Positions 7,641-15,271 of a stretch of DNA of 36,056 nt are shown piece by piece. Both the position numbers and the translations under genes were made by a program. The notes under the pieces are model-generated. The model ran no database searches. It worked only from the letters and a program-made list of their open reading frames with translations, and had not been told where the DNA came from. The DNA is taken from contig JARXAL010000247.1 of the NCBI GenBank assembly GCA_029865835.1, positions 1 to 36,056 on the forward strand, read 5' to 3'. The first letter of the stretch is position 1. Each line of letters begins with the position of its first letter. Origin of the DNA: Verrucomicrobiaceae bacterium. Lineage in GTDB: Bacteria; Verrucomicrobiota; Verrucomicrobiia; Verrucomicrobiales; Verrucomicrobiaceae.

Positions 7641-8819
7641 ATGACCCCCTCTCCCACTGTTCAGAAATCCGCTGATCTCCGCGAGTTCCCCGAATTCAGC
7701 CTCTCCAGACTCCTCAGCACTGTCTTCGAACCCACCTTCGGTCGCAAAATCTGCATCCTCATCGACCTCCCCGACCTCGCCGAAGCACGCGGCATGGCTT
7801 TCCTCTCCAACCCCGGGCGCAAAGTCCAGCGCCAAGCCTACGACCACTTCTACAAAGGCCTCCACGACGGCGTCCTCGAAGAACTCGCTCTCGAAGGCGG
7901 TGACATGTTCGCCTACACACAAACCACCGGCAGCAACCTCGACATGCCCGACCTCTGCGTCGACATGGAAGGCGTCGAAATGAGCCTCGAAAAAGATGTC
8001 TACTCCAACTACGACATCATCCTCTGCATCTCCACCTTCTCCGCCACCGCCCCCCTCACCGCCCACGCCAAAAAATTTGGCTTCCGCGGCGCCACCCTTC
8101 ACGGCCTCAACGACATCATCCGCAACACCGGCCTCGCCGTCGACTACAACGACGTCAGCCGCGACGCTGAAAAACTCCGCCTCGCCATGACCCGCGCCGA
8201 CTCGGTCGAGATCGACTTCGCCCTCGAATCCGGCGAGGTCCTCACCGCCCGCCTCGAACTCGGTGGCCAGGAAGCCCAAAAAAGCCATGGCCTCTGCCGC
8301 GGCGATACCCCCGACATCGCCAACCTCCCCGCTGGCGAAGTCTACTTCGTCCCCACCAGCGCCGAAGGCTTCTTCCCCATGAAATACGAGGACGGCACCC
8401 TCGGCAAACTCACCGTCACCCACGGCTGCATCATCAAGAGCGAACTCATCTCCGGCAACCCCGCCACCATCGAAGCCCACAACGCCAAACTCTCCGATGA
8501 CCCCATGACCGGTGTCCTCGGCGAACTCGGCTTCGGCACCCAGGTCCTCCCCGTCTCCGGCGCTGACATCCAGGACGAAAAAGTTCTCGGCACCTGCCAT
8601 CTCGCCACCGGGCGCGACGACCATCTTGGCGGTCACATCACCCCCGACCAATTCAAGCGTCACCAAAACGCCACCCACGACGACATCCTCTTCGCCCCTC
8701 ACAAAACCCCCAACTTCGACATCAAACAGGTACGCATGAACCGCGGTGACCAGCAGGAAATCCTCATCGAGCATTTCCAACCCAGCAAATACCTGCTCAA
8801 CGCCCTCGCCTCCGAGTAA
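7641..8819 (+). CDS. M29-type (aminopeptidase T-like) metallopeptidase family protein
   Basis: Known M29 enzymes remove N-terminal residues from peptides with a two-metal centre in the cytoplasm. The visible match lies in the C-terminal half: NLPAGEVYFVPTSAEGFF, then ELGFGTQ, then DEKVLGTCHLATG, GGH, and THDDILF. These correspond to the family's metal-ligand positions (Glu, Glu, His, and His-x-Asp). The aromatic residue usually found near the third motif is not evident, so activity is uncertain. From ATG 7641 the protein is 392 residues. In-frame starts at 7575 and 7512 would add 22 or 43 residues of Ser/Pro/Asn-rich sequence that looks unlike the family, and no ribosome binding site decides the matter. 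A strong hairpin follows the stop. Confidence 0.65.
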   Translation: MTPSPTVQKSADLREFPEFSLSRLLSTVFEPTFGRKICILIDLPDLAEARGMAFLSNPGRKVQRQAYDHFYKGLHDGVLEELALEGGDMFAYTQTTGSNLDMPDLCVDMEGVEMSLEKDVYSNYDIILCISTFSATAPLTAHAKKFGFRGATLHGLNDIIRNTGLAVDYNDVSRDAEKLRLAMTRADSVEIDFALESGEVLTARLELGGQEAQKSHGLCRGDTPDIANLPAGEVYFVPTSAEGFFPMKYEDGTLGKLTVTHGCIIKSELISGNPATIEAHNAKLSDDPMTGVLGELGFGTQVLPVSGADIQDEKVLGTCHLATGRDDHLGGHITPDQFKRHQNATHDDILFAPHKTPNFDIKQVRMNRGDQQEILIEHFQPSKYLLNALASE

Positions 8820-8847
8820 AAAAGCACGTATCAATAGTCCTCCTTGC

Positions 8848-8881
8848 AAGCGGCCCGGATTTCGCCGGGCCGCTTCATTTT
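8848..8881 (+). terminator. Rho-independent-type terminator hairpin
   Basis: A perfect 11-bp stem (AAGCGGCCCGG against its complement CCGGGCCGCTT) closes a 6-base loop ATTTCG and is followed by CATTTT. It starts 29 bp after the peptidase stop and ends only a few bases before the next start codon. It should stop peptidase transcripts and could also fold within the leader of the downstream methyltransferase mRNA. Confidence 0.75.
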
Positions 8882-8885
8882 CAGC

Positions 8886-9623
8886 ATGAACATCTACGAA
8901 ACCGAGCGCCTGCTCCACGAATACCTCCTCTTCCACTTCGCCACCCCCGAAGAAATCCTTCCCTGGCCTGACGGACCCCGCTCCGCCCTCAACTTCCCCA
9001 TCCGCACCGTTCACGACCTTCTCTCCCAGGAGACCCTCCCCCCTCATCCCACTGCGCTCGACCTCGGTTGCGCCGTCGGTCGCTCCAGTTTCGAACTCAC
9101 CGCCTTCTGCACGAGCGTCGTTGGCATCGACTTCTCGCAAAGCTTCATCGAGGCCGCCTCCCACCTCGCCCAAACCCGCTCCCTCCCCTACCGCCGCCAC
9201 GAGGAAGCCTCTCGCTACACCGACGCCCTCGCCACCGTCCCCGCTTACCTGCGCACCCAAAGCGCACACTTCGAACAAGGCGACGCCATGCATCTCTGCT
9301 CAGATCTCGGCTCCTTCGACGTCGTCCACGCCGCCAACCTCCTCTGCCGCCTCCCCGACCCCCTCCTCTGCCTGCAACGCCTCCCAGACCTCGTCAATCC
9401 CGGCGGCCAACTCCTCCTCACCACCCCCTGCACCTGGCTCGAAGAATTCACCCCTCGCGACGCCTGGCCCGCCAACGGCTCCACCTTCGACTGGCTCGAA
9501 CATCACCTCAGCCCCCACTTCACCCTCGAACAGCGCCTCGACATGCCCTTCCTCATCCGCGAGCACGCCCGCAAGTTCCAGTGGTCCGTCGCCCTCGGCA
9601 CCCGCTGGCGCCGCCACACCTGA
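8886..9623 (+). CDS. Putative 4-mercaptohistidine N1-methyltransferase (OvoA C-terminal-like)
   Basis: In ovothiol biosynthesis, the C-terminal domain of OvoA methylates the imidazole nitrogen of 4-mercaptohistidine with SAM. This 245-residue protein has the whole-domain look of that family: an N-terminal NIYETERLLHEYLLFHF segment, the SAM-binding motif DLGCAVGRSSFEL (59-71) with the family's unusual Cys, VVGIDFSQSFI, and a late FDVVHAANLLCRLPDP segment. It ends in FQWSVALGTRWRR. No sulfoxide synthase domain (DinB plus FGE-like) is fused or adjacent. The ATG at 8886 follows the terminator hairpin directly; an in-frame TTG at 8844 would start upstream of the hairpin and is unlikely. The family call is from recognised sequence features; substrate is inferred. 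Confidence 0.75.
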   Translation: MNIYETERLLHEYLLFHFATPEEILPWPDGPRSALNFPIRTVHDLLSQETLPPHPTALDLGCAVGRSSFELTAFCTSVVGIDFSQSFIEAASHLAQTRSLPYRRHEEASRYTDALATVPAYLRTQSAHFEQGDAMHLCSDLGSFDVVHAANLLCRLPDPLLCLQRLPDLVNPGGQLLLTTPCTWLEEFTPRDAWPANGSTFDWLEHHLSPHFTLEQRLDMPFLIREHARKFQWSVALGTRWRRHT

Positions 9624-9649
9624 TCAAAACTAACAAAATTTCCAGTCTG

Positions 9650-9668
9650 CAGGGTTGGCAGACCTCTC
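9650..9668. repeat. CAGGGTTGGCA repeat, copy 2
   Basis: This second copy of the 11-mer also forms the loop and right arm of a small hairpin, GTCTGC (9645-9650) against GCAGAC (9658-9663), in the leader of prmC. It matches the copy at 4040 before the symporter. Confidence 0.35.
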
Positions 9669-9681
9669 AGGCACGCTAAGG

Positions 9682-10557
9682 ATGTCCGCGTCAGCGCACG
9701 CCATGTCCAAAGCCATCCTCCCCACCCTTCAAGCCGGCGCCGGTTACCTCGCCAAGCACGGAGTCGAAGAGGCCCGCCTCAACATGGAGCACCTGCTCGC
9801 CCACGTCCTCGACTGCCGCCGACTCGACCTCTACCTCCGCTTTGGCGAATCCCTCGGTGAACCCGACCTCGCCAAACTCCGCGACCTCACTCGCCGCCGC
9901 GCCGAAGGCATCCCCCTCCAGCACCTCCTCGGCACCGTCCCCTTTGGCGACCTCGAACTCATCACCGACCACCGCGCCCTCATCCCCCGCCCTGAAACCG
10001 AATACCTCTGCGAAAAACTCACCCAGCGTGCCACACCCCCCGCCCGTGTCCTCGACATGGCTTGCGGCAGCGGCTGCATCGGCCTTTATCTCGCCCACGC
10101 CTGGTCCAAATCCGGCACCGAAGTCACCCTCGCAGACATCTCCGAAGACGCTCTCGACCTCGCCCGCCTCAACGCCTCCCGCCTCTCTCTCCCCAACACT
10201 CGCCTCATCCGCAGCGACCTCTTCGAAAAAATCACCGGCACCTTCGACCTCATCGTCTCCAACCTCCCCTACATCCCCAGCGCCGAAATCCCCACCCTCA
10301 GCCGCGAAGTCCGCCGCGATCCCCTCCTCGCCCTCGACGGCGGCCCAGACGGCCTCGACATCGTCCGCCGCCTCATCGACACCTGCCTCCCCTTCCTCAA
10401 CCCAAACGCCCAACTCGTCCTCGAACTCGGCCAGCACCAACCCCCCATCGTCGCCGAAATCCTCCAAACCCATCACTGGCAGGACATCGAAATCTGGCCT
10501 GATCTCGCCGGCATAGATCGATTCGTCCTTGCCAAGAATCCAACTTCCGCCCAATAG
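9682..10557 (+). CDS. prmC: Peptide chain release factor N5-glutamine methyltransferase
   Basis: PrmC methylates the GGQ glutamine of release factors RF1 and RF2 using SAM, which speeds translation termination. The 291-residue protein has the helical N-domain (YLAKHGVEEARLNMEHLLAHVL), the RPETEYL motif, the SAM motif DMACGSGCIGLYLA (about 125-138), and the substrate-binding motif as NLPYIP (about 194-199) rather than the usual NPPY. The start is uncertain: ATG 9682 or ATG 9703, the latter aligning best with the family N-terminus; a TTG at 9655 is less likely. It ends 5 nt before murA, so the two are almost certainly co-transcribed. Confidence 0.9.
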   Translation: MSASAHAMSKAILPTLQAGAGYLAKHGVEEARLNMEHLLAHVLDCRRLDLYLRFGESLGEPDLAKLRDLTRRRAEGIPLQHLLGTVPFGDLELITDHRALIPRPETEYLCEKLTQRATPPARVLDMACGSGCIGLYLAHAWSKSGTEVTLADISEDALDLARLNASRLSLPNTRLIRSDLFEKITGTFDLIVSNLPYIPSAEIPTLSREVRRDPLLALDGGPDGLDIVRRLIDTCLPFLNPNAQLVLELGQHQPPIVAEILQTHHWQDIEIWPDLAGIDRFVLAKNPTSAQ

Positions 10558-10562
10558 CTCCT

Positions 10563-11828
10563 ATGGAAAAACTCATCGTCCACGGCGGACAGCCCCTAAA
10601 AGGCCGCGTCACCATCAGCGGCTCCAAAAACTCCGCCCTCCCCATCCTCGCCGCCACCTTGCTTACCAAGGATACCTGCACCATTCGCCGTGTCCCCGAT
10701 CTCAGCGACACCAACTACATGGTCCGCATCCTCGGTGAACTCGGTGCCGAAGTCGAACGCGCCAGCGGCGTAGTCGTAGTCACCGCCAACAAAATCAAAT
10801 CCAAAGCCCCCTACGATCTCGTGCGCAAAATGCGCGCCTCCATCTGCGTCCTCGGCCCCCTCACTGGCCGCCTCCGCAAAGCCAGCGTCTCCCTCCCCGG
10901 CGGCTGCATCATCGGTGACCGCCCCGTCGACCTCCACCTCCGCGGACTCGAAGCCCTCGGCGCCTCCGTTCAGGTCGAAGGCGGAGACATCCTCGTCTCC
11001 GCCACCCGCGCCAACTTCAAAGGCCGCACCCTCAACCTCATGGGCAAACACGGCTCCACCGTGCTCGGCACCGACAACATCATGATGGCCGCCACCCTCG
11101 CCAAAGGCACCACCATCATCGAAGGCGCCGCCGCCGAACCCGAAGTCGAAGACCTCGCCAACTTCCTCATCAAAATGGGCGCCAAAATCGAAGGTGCCGG
11201 CACCAACCGCATCACCATCGAAGGCGTCAAAGAACTCCACGGGGCCGAACACACCGTCATCCCCGACCGCATCGAAGCCGGAACCTTCCTCGTCGCAGGC
11301 GCCATGATCGGCGACGGCGTCACCCTCAAACAAGTCATCCCTGAACACCTCCGCGCCGTCACCACCGCCCTCGCCGACTGCGGCTTCAAAATGGAAATCA
11401 CCAAGGACAGCATCACCATCTACCCCAACCCCAACGCCCGCGGCTTCTCCCTCACCACCCATCCCTACCCCGGCTTCCCCACCGACATGCAGGCCCAGTT
11501 CTGCGCCCTCGCCTGTGTCATCCCCGACTCCAGCACCATCACCGAAACCATCTTCCCCCAGCGCTTCATGCACATCGCCGAAATGAAGCGCATGGGCGCC
11601 CAAATGACCCTCCAAGGCGCCACCGCCCACATCCGCGGCGGCACCCCTCTGAAAAGCGCTCCCGTCATGGCCTCCGACCTCCGCGCCTCCGCCACCCTCG
11701 TCCTCGCCGGCCTCATCGCCGAAGGTCAAACCGAAATCCATCGCCTCTATCACATCGATCGCGGCTACGAACATCTCGACGACAAATTCGCCGCTCTCGG
11801 TGCCAAAATGGAGCGCACCAAAGAGTAA
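10563..11828 (+). CDS. murA: UDP-N-acetylglucosamine 1-carboxyvinyltransferase
   Basis: MurA performs the first committed step of peptidoglycan synthesis, transferring enolpyruvyl from PEP to UDP-GlcNAc in the cytoplasm. The 421-residue length is standard. Active-site residues fall at the E. coli positions: Lys22-Asn23 in [10 protein letters not shown] and the PEP-reactive, fosfomycin-target Cys115 in [14 protein letters not shown]. Later conserved segments include [26 protein letters not shown] and [11 protein letters not shown]. Because Cys115 is kept, fosfomycin sensitivity at the target would be expected. Presence of murA shows the organism has at least this part of a peptidoglycan pathway. 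It is second in a prmC-murA unit and is followed 49 nt later by the ferritin gene. Confidence 0.96.
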   Translation: MEKLIVHGGQPLKGRVTISGSKNSALPILAATLLTKDTCTIRRVPDLSDTNYMVRILGELGAEVERASGVVVVTANKIKSKAPYDLVRKMRASICVLGPLTGRLRKASVSLPGGCIIGDRPVDLHLRGLEALGASVQVEGGDILVSATRANFKGRTLNLMGKHGSTVLGTDNIMMAATLAKGTTIIEGAAAEPEVEDLANFLIKMGAKIEGAGTNRITIEGVKELHGAEHTVIPDRIEAGTFLVAGAMIGDGVTLKQVIPEHLRAVTTALADCGFKMEITKDSITIYPNPNARGFSLTTHPYPGFPTDMQAQFCALACVIPDSSTITETIFPQRFMHIAEMKRMGAQMTLQGATAHIRGGTPLKSAPVMASDLRASATLVLAGLIAEGQTEIHRLYHIDRGYEHLDDKFAALGAKMERTKE

Positions 11829-11877
11829 ACCCCTCTCCCACCTCAAACGCAAACCCTTCGAAAACCCCCAAAAAATC

Positions 11878-12417
11878 ATGTCCCTTCCCACGAGCCTCCA
11901 AGACGCCATCAACGCCCAAATCCGCAACGAACTCCAAGCCCACTACAACTACCTGGGCATGAGCGTTCACTTCGGCAACACCGCCTACAACGGCTTCTCC
12001 AAATGGTTCCGCCTCCAGGCCGCCGAGGAGTACGCCCACGCCATGAAGTTGCTCGACTACCTCAACGCCCGCGATGCTACCATCACCCTCCAACCCCTCG
12101 AAGCGCCTCCAGCCAATTTCGGCGAGTTCCCCATCGAAGTCTTCCAGGCTTCCTTAACCCAGGAACAAGGCGTCACCCGCCAAATCAACGATCTCTACGC
12201 CCTCGCCCAACAAGAGCGCGACTTCACCACCCTCCACTTCCTCTCTTGGTTTCTCCAAGAGCAAGTCGAAGAAGAAGCCACCGTCAGTGAAATGATCGAC
12301 CGCCTCAAACTCGTCGGCAAAGACCCCGCCGGCCTCCTCCAAGTCGACGCCGAAGCCGGCAGCCGCGCCGCCGCCCTCACCCTCCCCAGCACCACCCCCG
12401 GCACCGACGCTACCTAG
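11878..12417 (+). CDS. Ferritin (FtnA-type, non-heme)
   Basis: Ferritin oxidises Fe(II) and stores it as a mineral inside a 24-subunit cytoplasmic shell. The 179-residue protein keeps the ferroxidase-centre residues, offset by one from E. coli FtnA: Glu18 (RNELQAHY), Tyr25, Glu51 and His54 (AAEEYAHAM), followed by the TQEQ glutamate (about 96) and the WFLQEQVEEE helix with its Gln. The C-terminal tail (about 155-179) is Ala/Ser/Thr/Pro-rich and probably flexible. ATG 11878 is chosen because the longer in-frame N-terminus overlaps murA and is low-complexity. It follows murA by 49 nt and may share its transcript. A Fur-family regulator is encoded 3 kb away, but no Fur box was recognised. Confidence 0.92.
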   Translation: MSLPTSLQDAINAQIRNELQAHYNYLGMSVHFGNTAYNGFSKWFRLQAAEEYAHAMKLLDYLNARDATITLQPLEAPPANFGEFPIEVFQASLTQEQGVTRQINDLYALAQQERDFTTLHFLSWFLQEQVEEEATVSEMIDRLKLVGKDPAGLLQVDAEAGSRAAALTLPSTTPGTDAT

Positions 12418-12419
12418 CA

Positions 12420-13295
12420 TCAATTTCCCGGCTTCCCCGGCACAGGCAACAACGGAGCCCCTTCCTTCACCGGAGGCGGCTCCTTTTTTTTGCCCTCCGC
12501 CTCAGGCGCTTTCACCGGCGGCCCCATCAGCCCCTCCCCAGGAAAATCCAGCGGCATCACATTCACCGCATCCGCCTCCGCTCTCATCTTCTGCCGAATC
12601 TCTTCCGGCACCGATTCCGAAGACAATGGTGGCAGCAGCGGATTCGGCCCGCTCCCCACCCACGGCCCGCTCATGATCGGCAACACCGGCGGCGCCCCTG
12701 GAAAACCCTCATCCGCGCCCCCATTCTTCCGCATCACCACCTCCGCCTTCCGCACTTCGCTCACCATCTCATGCTCATTCGTTACCCGATGCCTCCCAAT
12801 CACCCGCAGCCGCGTCCCCAGCATGTAAAACACCGTCACATCATCCATCCCCTCGACCACACTCCCCCCACGTTGCAGCAACGGCTTCCCCCGCAAAATC
12901 AACTCGTCATCAGACAGATACGCCTCCTGACACAGCACCCGCCCCGACTCCGCAAACTCCATCGCAATAAACACCTTCCCCTTCGCCCTCACCTTCCTCG
13001 GCGTCCCGTCCGCCGCAGCCTTCAGCACCTGAATCTCATCCGCCGCCACCCGGAAAAACGGCGGCACCTCCAAGCTCTGCGCCGACAACGCCTTCGCCTC
13101 CTCCCACGTCATCGTCATCAAAAACGCCAACCCCTCACTCAACTCCGCCCCTTCCTCAGTCTTCTCCTTCTTCTCCTTCGCCACCACTTCCTCGCCTCCC
13201 TCCTCAGTCGTCTTCGACTGACACCCCAACAACAGCACCAAAACAGCGCTCGCGGTCAGCGCCCGTCCCCATCTATGCCATCGATTTCCTACCAT
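12420..13295 (-). CDS. Predicted lipoprotein with LptA/OstA-like segment
   Basis: This 291-residue protein begins with a signal peptide and a lipobox ending at Cys25 (VLLLGCQS), so it should be lipid-anchored. Next come a Lys/Glu-rich linker (about 28-52) and a beta-rich segment (about 98-175). That segment has the repeating pattern of LptA/OstA proteins: KVRAKGKVFIAM, CQEAYLSDDELILRGKPLL, and VTVFYMLGTRLRVIG. LptA-type proteins carry lipopolysaccharide across the periplasm. The C-terminal third is rich in Pro, Gly and Lys and probably disordered. It is downstream of the dihydrofolate-reductase-family gene on the same strand, 23 nt away, and converges on ferritin with a gap of 2 nt. The OstA-like call is inference from pattern only. 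Confidence 0.5.
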   Translation of the reverse strand: MVGNRWHRWGRALTASAVLVLLLGCQSKTTEEGGEEVVAKEKKEKTEEGAELSEGLAFLMTMTWEEAKALSAQSLEVPPFFRVAADEIQVLKAAADGTPRKVRAKGKVFIAMEFAESGRVLCQEAYLSDDELILRGKPLLQRGGSVVEGMDDVTVFYMLGTRLRVIGRHRVTNEHEMVSEVRKAEVVMRKNGGADEGFPGAPPVLPIMSGPWVGSGPNPLLPPLSSESVPEEIRQKMRAEADAVNVMPLDFPGEGLMGPPVKAPEAEGKKKEPPPVKEGAPLLPVPGKPGN

Positions 13296-13318
13296 GCTTC
13301 ACTTCAATCCTACATCGC

Positions 13319-13831
13319 TCACCCACCTTTGCCAGTTCCCTTTCTGACACGCTCATACCACACCCATTCATACCCCGGATTCTCCCCACCACCCACCTCC
13401 CGCCTCGTCTCCACCCACTCCCCTAACTCCACCACCGGAAACGCCACCCCACCTCCCAATCGCTCCTTCACCTCCGTCAAAATCAATTCGTCCGCATACC
13501 CCATCGCCGCCTCATAAACCGCCGCCCCCCCACACACCCACAGCTCATCGCCCCCACCCTCTTCCACCCGCCCCACCGCCTCCTCCACCCCCGCCACCAC
13601 AGCTCCCTCCCACGGACTCGGCAGCGCCCGCCGCGTCATCACCAGCGGCCGATGCTCCCGGAACCACCCCGTCATCTCCTCAAACGTCCGCCTCCCCAGC
13701 AGCAACCACCGCCCCGCCGTCAATCGCCGAAAATGCGCCCGATCCTCCGATAAATCCCACGGCACCCCCGTCCCTCTCGAGATGAACCCGTCCGCGGACA
13801 CCGCCGCAATGATGACCACCCGGACCTTCAC
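13319..13831 (-). CDS. Dihydrofolate reductase family protein
   Basis: Members reduce dihydrofolate (FolA) or the riboflavin precursor (RibD C-domain) with NADPH. The 170-residue size and the order of motifs fit FolA: IIAAVSADGFISR at the N-terminus, GVPWDLSEDRAHFR with the likely catalytic Asp30, the NADPH-binding GRWLLLGRRTFEEM, and ELWVCGGAAVYEAAM containing the conserved Gly-Gly. The start is GTG 13831; AGG lies about 9-12 bases upstream, inside the terminal sequence of the adjacent palindromic element, which ends just 5 bp away. The protein is strongly enriched in Gly, Val, Glu and Arg, reflecting the G-rich coding strand. FolA versus a RibD-C-like reductase is not settled. Confidence 0.7.
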   Translation of the reverse strand: MKVRVVIIAAVSADGFISRGTGVPWDLSEDRAHFRRLTAGRWLLLGRRTFEEMTGWFREHRPLVMTRRALPSPWEGAVVAGVEEAVGRVEEGGGDELWVCGGAAVYEAAMGYADELILTEVKERLGGGVAFPVVELGEWVETRREVGGGENPGYEWVWYERVRKGTGKGG

Positions 13832-13836
13832 CGCGC

Positions 13837-14020
13837 CTAGCCTGGATAATTCATGAACATCGTAGCGAAAACGCTCAAAAGCCTGAAGCTGCTAGGCGGG
13901 CGCAGTTTTGAAAGGCGGAGTGCATTTGTAAATGCTCGATGCCTTTCAAAACAAGCCCAACGCAGCAGATTCGGGCTTTTGGGCGGTTGCAGTAGATGGC
14001 TCATGAATTATTCAGGCTAG
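13837..14020. mobile_element. 184-bp imperfect palindromic element (MITE-like), element 1
   Basis: The two 92-base halves align as inverted repeats without any gap, about the exact centre 13928/13929. By my count 66 of 92 positions match. The ends are nearly perfect over 20 bp: the left end is CTAGCCTGGATAATTCATGA and the right end is its complement with one change. A second perfect block is GTTTTGAAAGGC, and the centre is a small GCATTT/AAATGC hairpin. Matching and diverged blocks alternate. There is no coding frame inside. Termini with CTAG or TA, and strong terminal repeats, suggest a non-autonomous transposable element; a giant RNA hairpin between the flanking minus-strand genes is the other reading. 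Confidence 0.7.
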
Positions 14021-14145
14021 ACCGTTTCTCGAAAAGATTGTCATTTTGATCCGGCGAGCGCAGTGGCTTCAGTGGCAAGAAAGTCGCGCAGCCCGCTATT
14101 AAATCAATAGCGGGCAAGGTGACAAGCATTCCGAGAATCGGTCTA
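14018..14145. mobile_element. 128-bp inverted-repeat element abutting element 1 (element 2)
   Basis: The outer ~35 bases form imperfect inverted repeats beginning TAGACCGTTTCTCG on the left and, read inversely, TAGACCGATTCTCG on the right, with a further shared TTGTCA block. TA sits at both outer ends, as expected of a TA target duplication. An internal perfect 9-bp hairpin (CCCGCTATT/AATAGCGGG, loop AAATC) lies right of centre. It shares the TAG at 14018-14020 with element 1, and its right TA supplies part of the stop codon of the MBL hydrolase. No coding frame is evident. Confidence 0.55.
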
Positions 14146-15078
14146 CTTGAACAGCACGGACTCCCCCTCGTCCAGCACCCGCACCTGATGCGCCACCTGC
14201 AACCGGTCCGCCTCCGTCCACAACCGCTGCACCGGCTCATGCAAAGGCTCCCCACCCAGCGGAAACGTATCGTGATGCATCGGCACCAGCGCATCCCCTT
14301 CCAAAATCTGAAACGCCTCCAGCGCCTCCTCCGGATTCATGTGAACCTGCCTCCCCGACGGCGCGTCATACGCCCCGATCGGCATCAGCGCCACATCCAC
14401 CTTCGCCCGCTTCCCGATCTCACTGAACCCGTCAAACATAGCACTATCCCCGCAGTGAAACACCGTCCGCTCCGGCCCCGTGATCAAATACCCTCCAAAC
14501 TGCCGGTGCGTGTCATGAATCATCCGAGCCCCCCAATGCCGCGCCGGCGTCATCGTGATGTGCAAATCCTTAAACCGCGCCATCTGCCACGTGTCCAACT
14601 CCACGATCTGCCCAAACCCGCACCGCTTCACCAACACTCCCACCCCCTTCGGCACCACGATCGGCTGCCCATCCGCCAGCTTCCGCAAACTCGGCAAATG
14701 CAGGTGATCAAAATGCGCATGCGTCACCAAAACCAAATCCACTGGCGGCAAATCATGCGGCCACAGCCCCGGCTGCCTCACCCGCTTCACCGGCCCATGC
14801 CACAGCGCCCAATTCGGATCCACCACCACATTCACCGATCCCACCTGCAAAAAGAATCCCGCATGCCCCAACCACGTCACCCCCACCTCATCCGCCTGCG
14901 CCTGCGGCACCGCCTCAAACGCCCTCGCCCGCCGCCGAGGCGACAACAACGCCGGTATCAAGACCTCTCCCAAAAACTGCAAGTTCCGCTTCCGCCACCC
15001 CGGCGTCGGCAACAACCCCACCTGATTCTCCCCCAACTCCTTCCGACGAAACAGACCCCGCTGTTGGCTCGTGGCCAT
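14143..15078 (-). CDS. MBL-fold metallo-hydrolase (NAPE-PLD/UlaG-like)
   Basis: This is a metallo-beta-lactamase-fold hydrolase of the NAPE-PLD-like class. Metal-binding motifs appear in order: VTWLGHAGFFL and VDPNW (N-terminal strand pair), THAHFDHLHLPSL (the HxHxDH motif), ARHWGARM, FHCGDSAMFDGF (the GD aspartate), and PMHHDTFPLGGEPL near the C-terminus. Length is 311 residues from ATG 15078. I prefer this start because GAAGGGG lies five to six bases upstream; an upstream ATG at 15114 would add 12 residues. The substrate (phospholipid-like or sugar lactone) cannot be read from sequence. Its TAG stop codon is formed at the outer end of element 2, so the insertion reached exactly the end of the gene. 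Confidence 0.82.
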   Translation of the reverse strand: MATSQQRGLFRRKELGENQVGLLPTPGWRKRNLQFLGEVLIPALLSPRRRARAFEAVPQAQADEVGVTWLGHAGFFLQVGSVNVVVDPNWALWHGPVKRVRQPGLWPHDLPPVDLVLVTHAHFDHLHLPSLRKLADGQPIVVPKGVGVLVKRCGFGQIVELDTWQMARFKDLHITMTPARHWGARMIHDTHRQFGGYLITGPERTVFHCGDSAMFDGFSEIGKRAKVDVALMPIGAYDAPSGRQVHMNPEEALEAFQILEGDALVPMHHDTFPLGGEPLHEPVQRLWTEADRLQVAHQVRVLDEGESVLFK

Positions 15079-15234
15079 CGCGGCCCCTTCTCGAGACAAC
15101 GGATCAAAAATCATTGGAAAACAATATCAAACGTGAGAACAAAAGAGTTTACGACCCACCCCACCCCCTCACAAGCCTCATTTCAGGAATCTTGACCTTT
15201 TCCGACCCAATCCCTCCCCAAAACCTCATCTCAG

Positions 15235-15263
15235 TTGTCAACCTCCCAAATCCTGTCTAAGCT
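15235..15263 (+). promoter_or_regulatory. Possible sigma70-type promoter of the Fur-family gene
   Basis: TTGTCA (15235-15240) and TAAGCT (15258-15263) are separated by 17 bp. The second box ends 8 bp before the ATG at 15272, so a transcript starting here would have almost no leader. Weak by match to consensus; other promoters further upstream cannot be excluded. Confidence 0.3.
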
Positions 15264-15271
15264 CCCTCCTA

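Noticed and set aside
7632-9293. 553-residue open frame on the minus strand
   Set aside because: It is antisense to the M29-type peptidase and the methyltransferase, both with recognisable motifs. Its Gly/Val/Glu-rich composition is the mirror of NNC codons.
10596-11927. 443-residue open frame on the minus strand
   Set aside because: Antisense shadow of murA, which keeps all catalytic residues.
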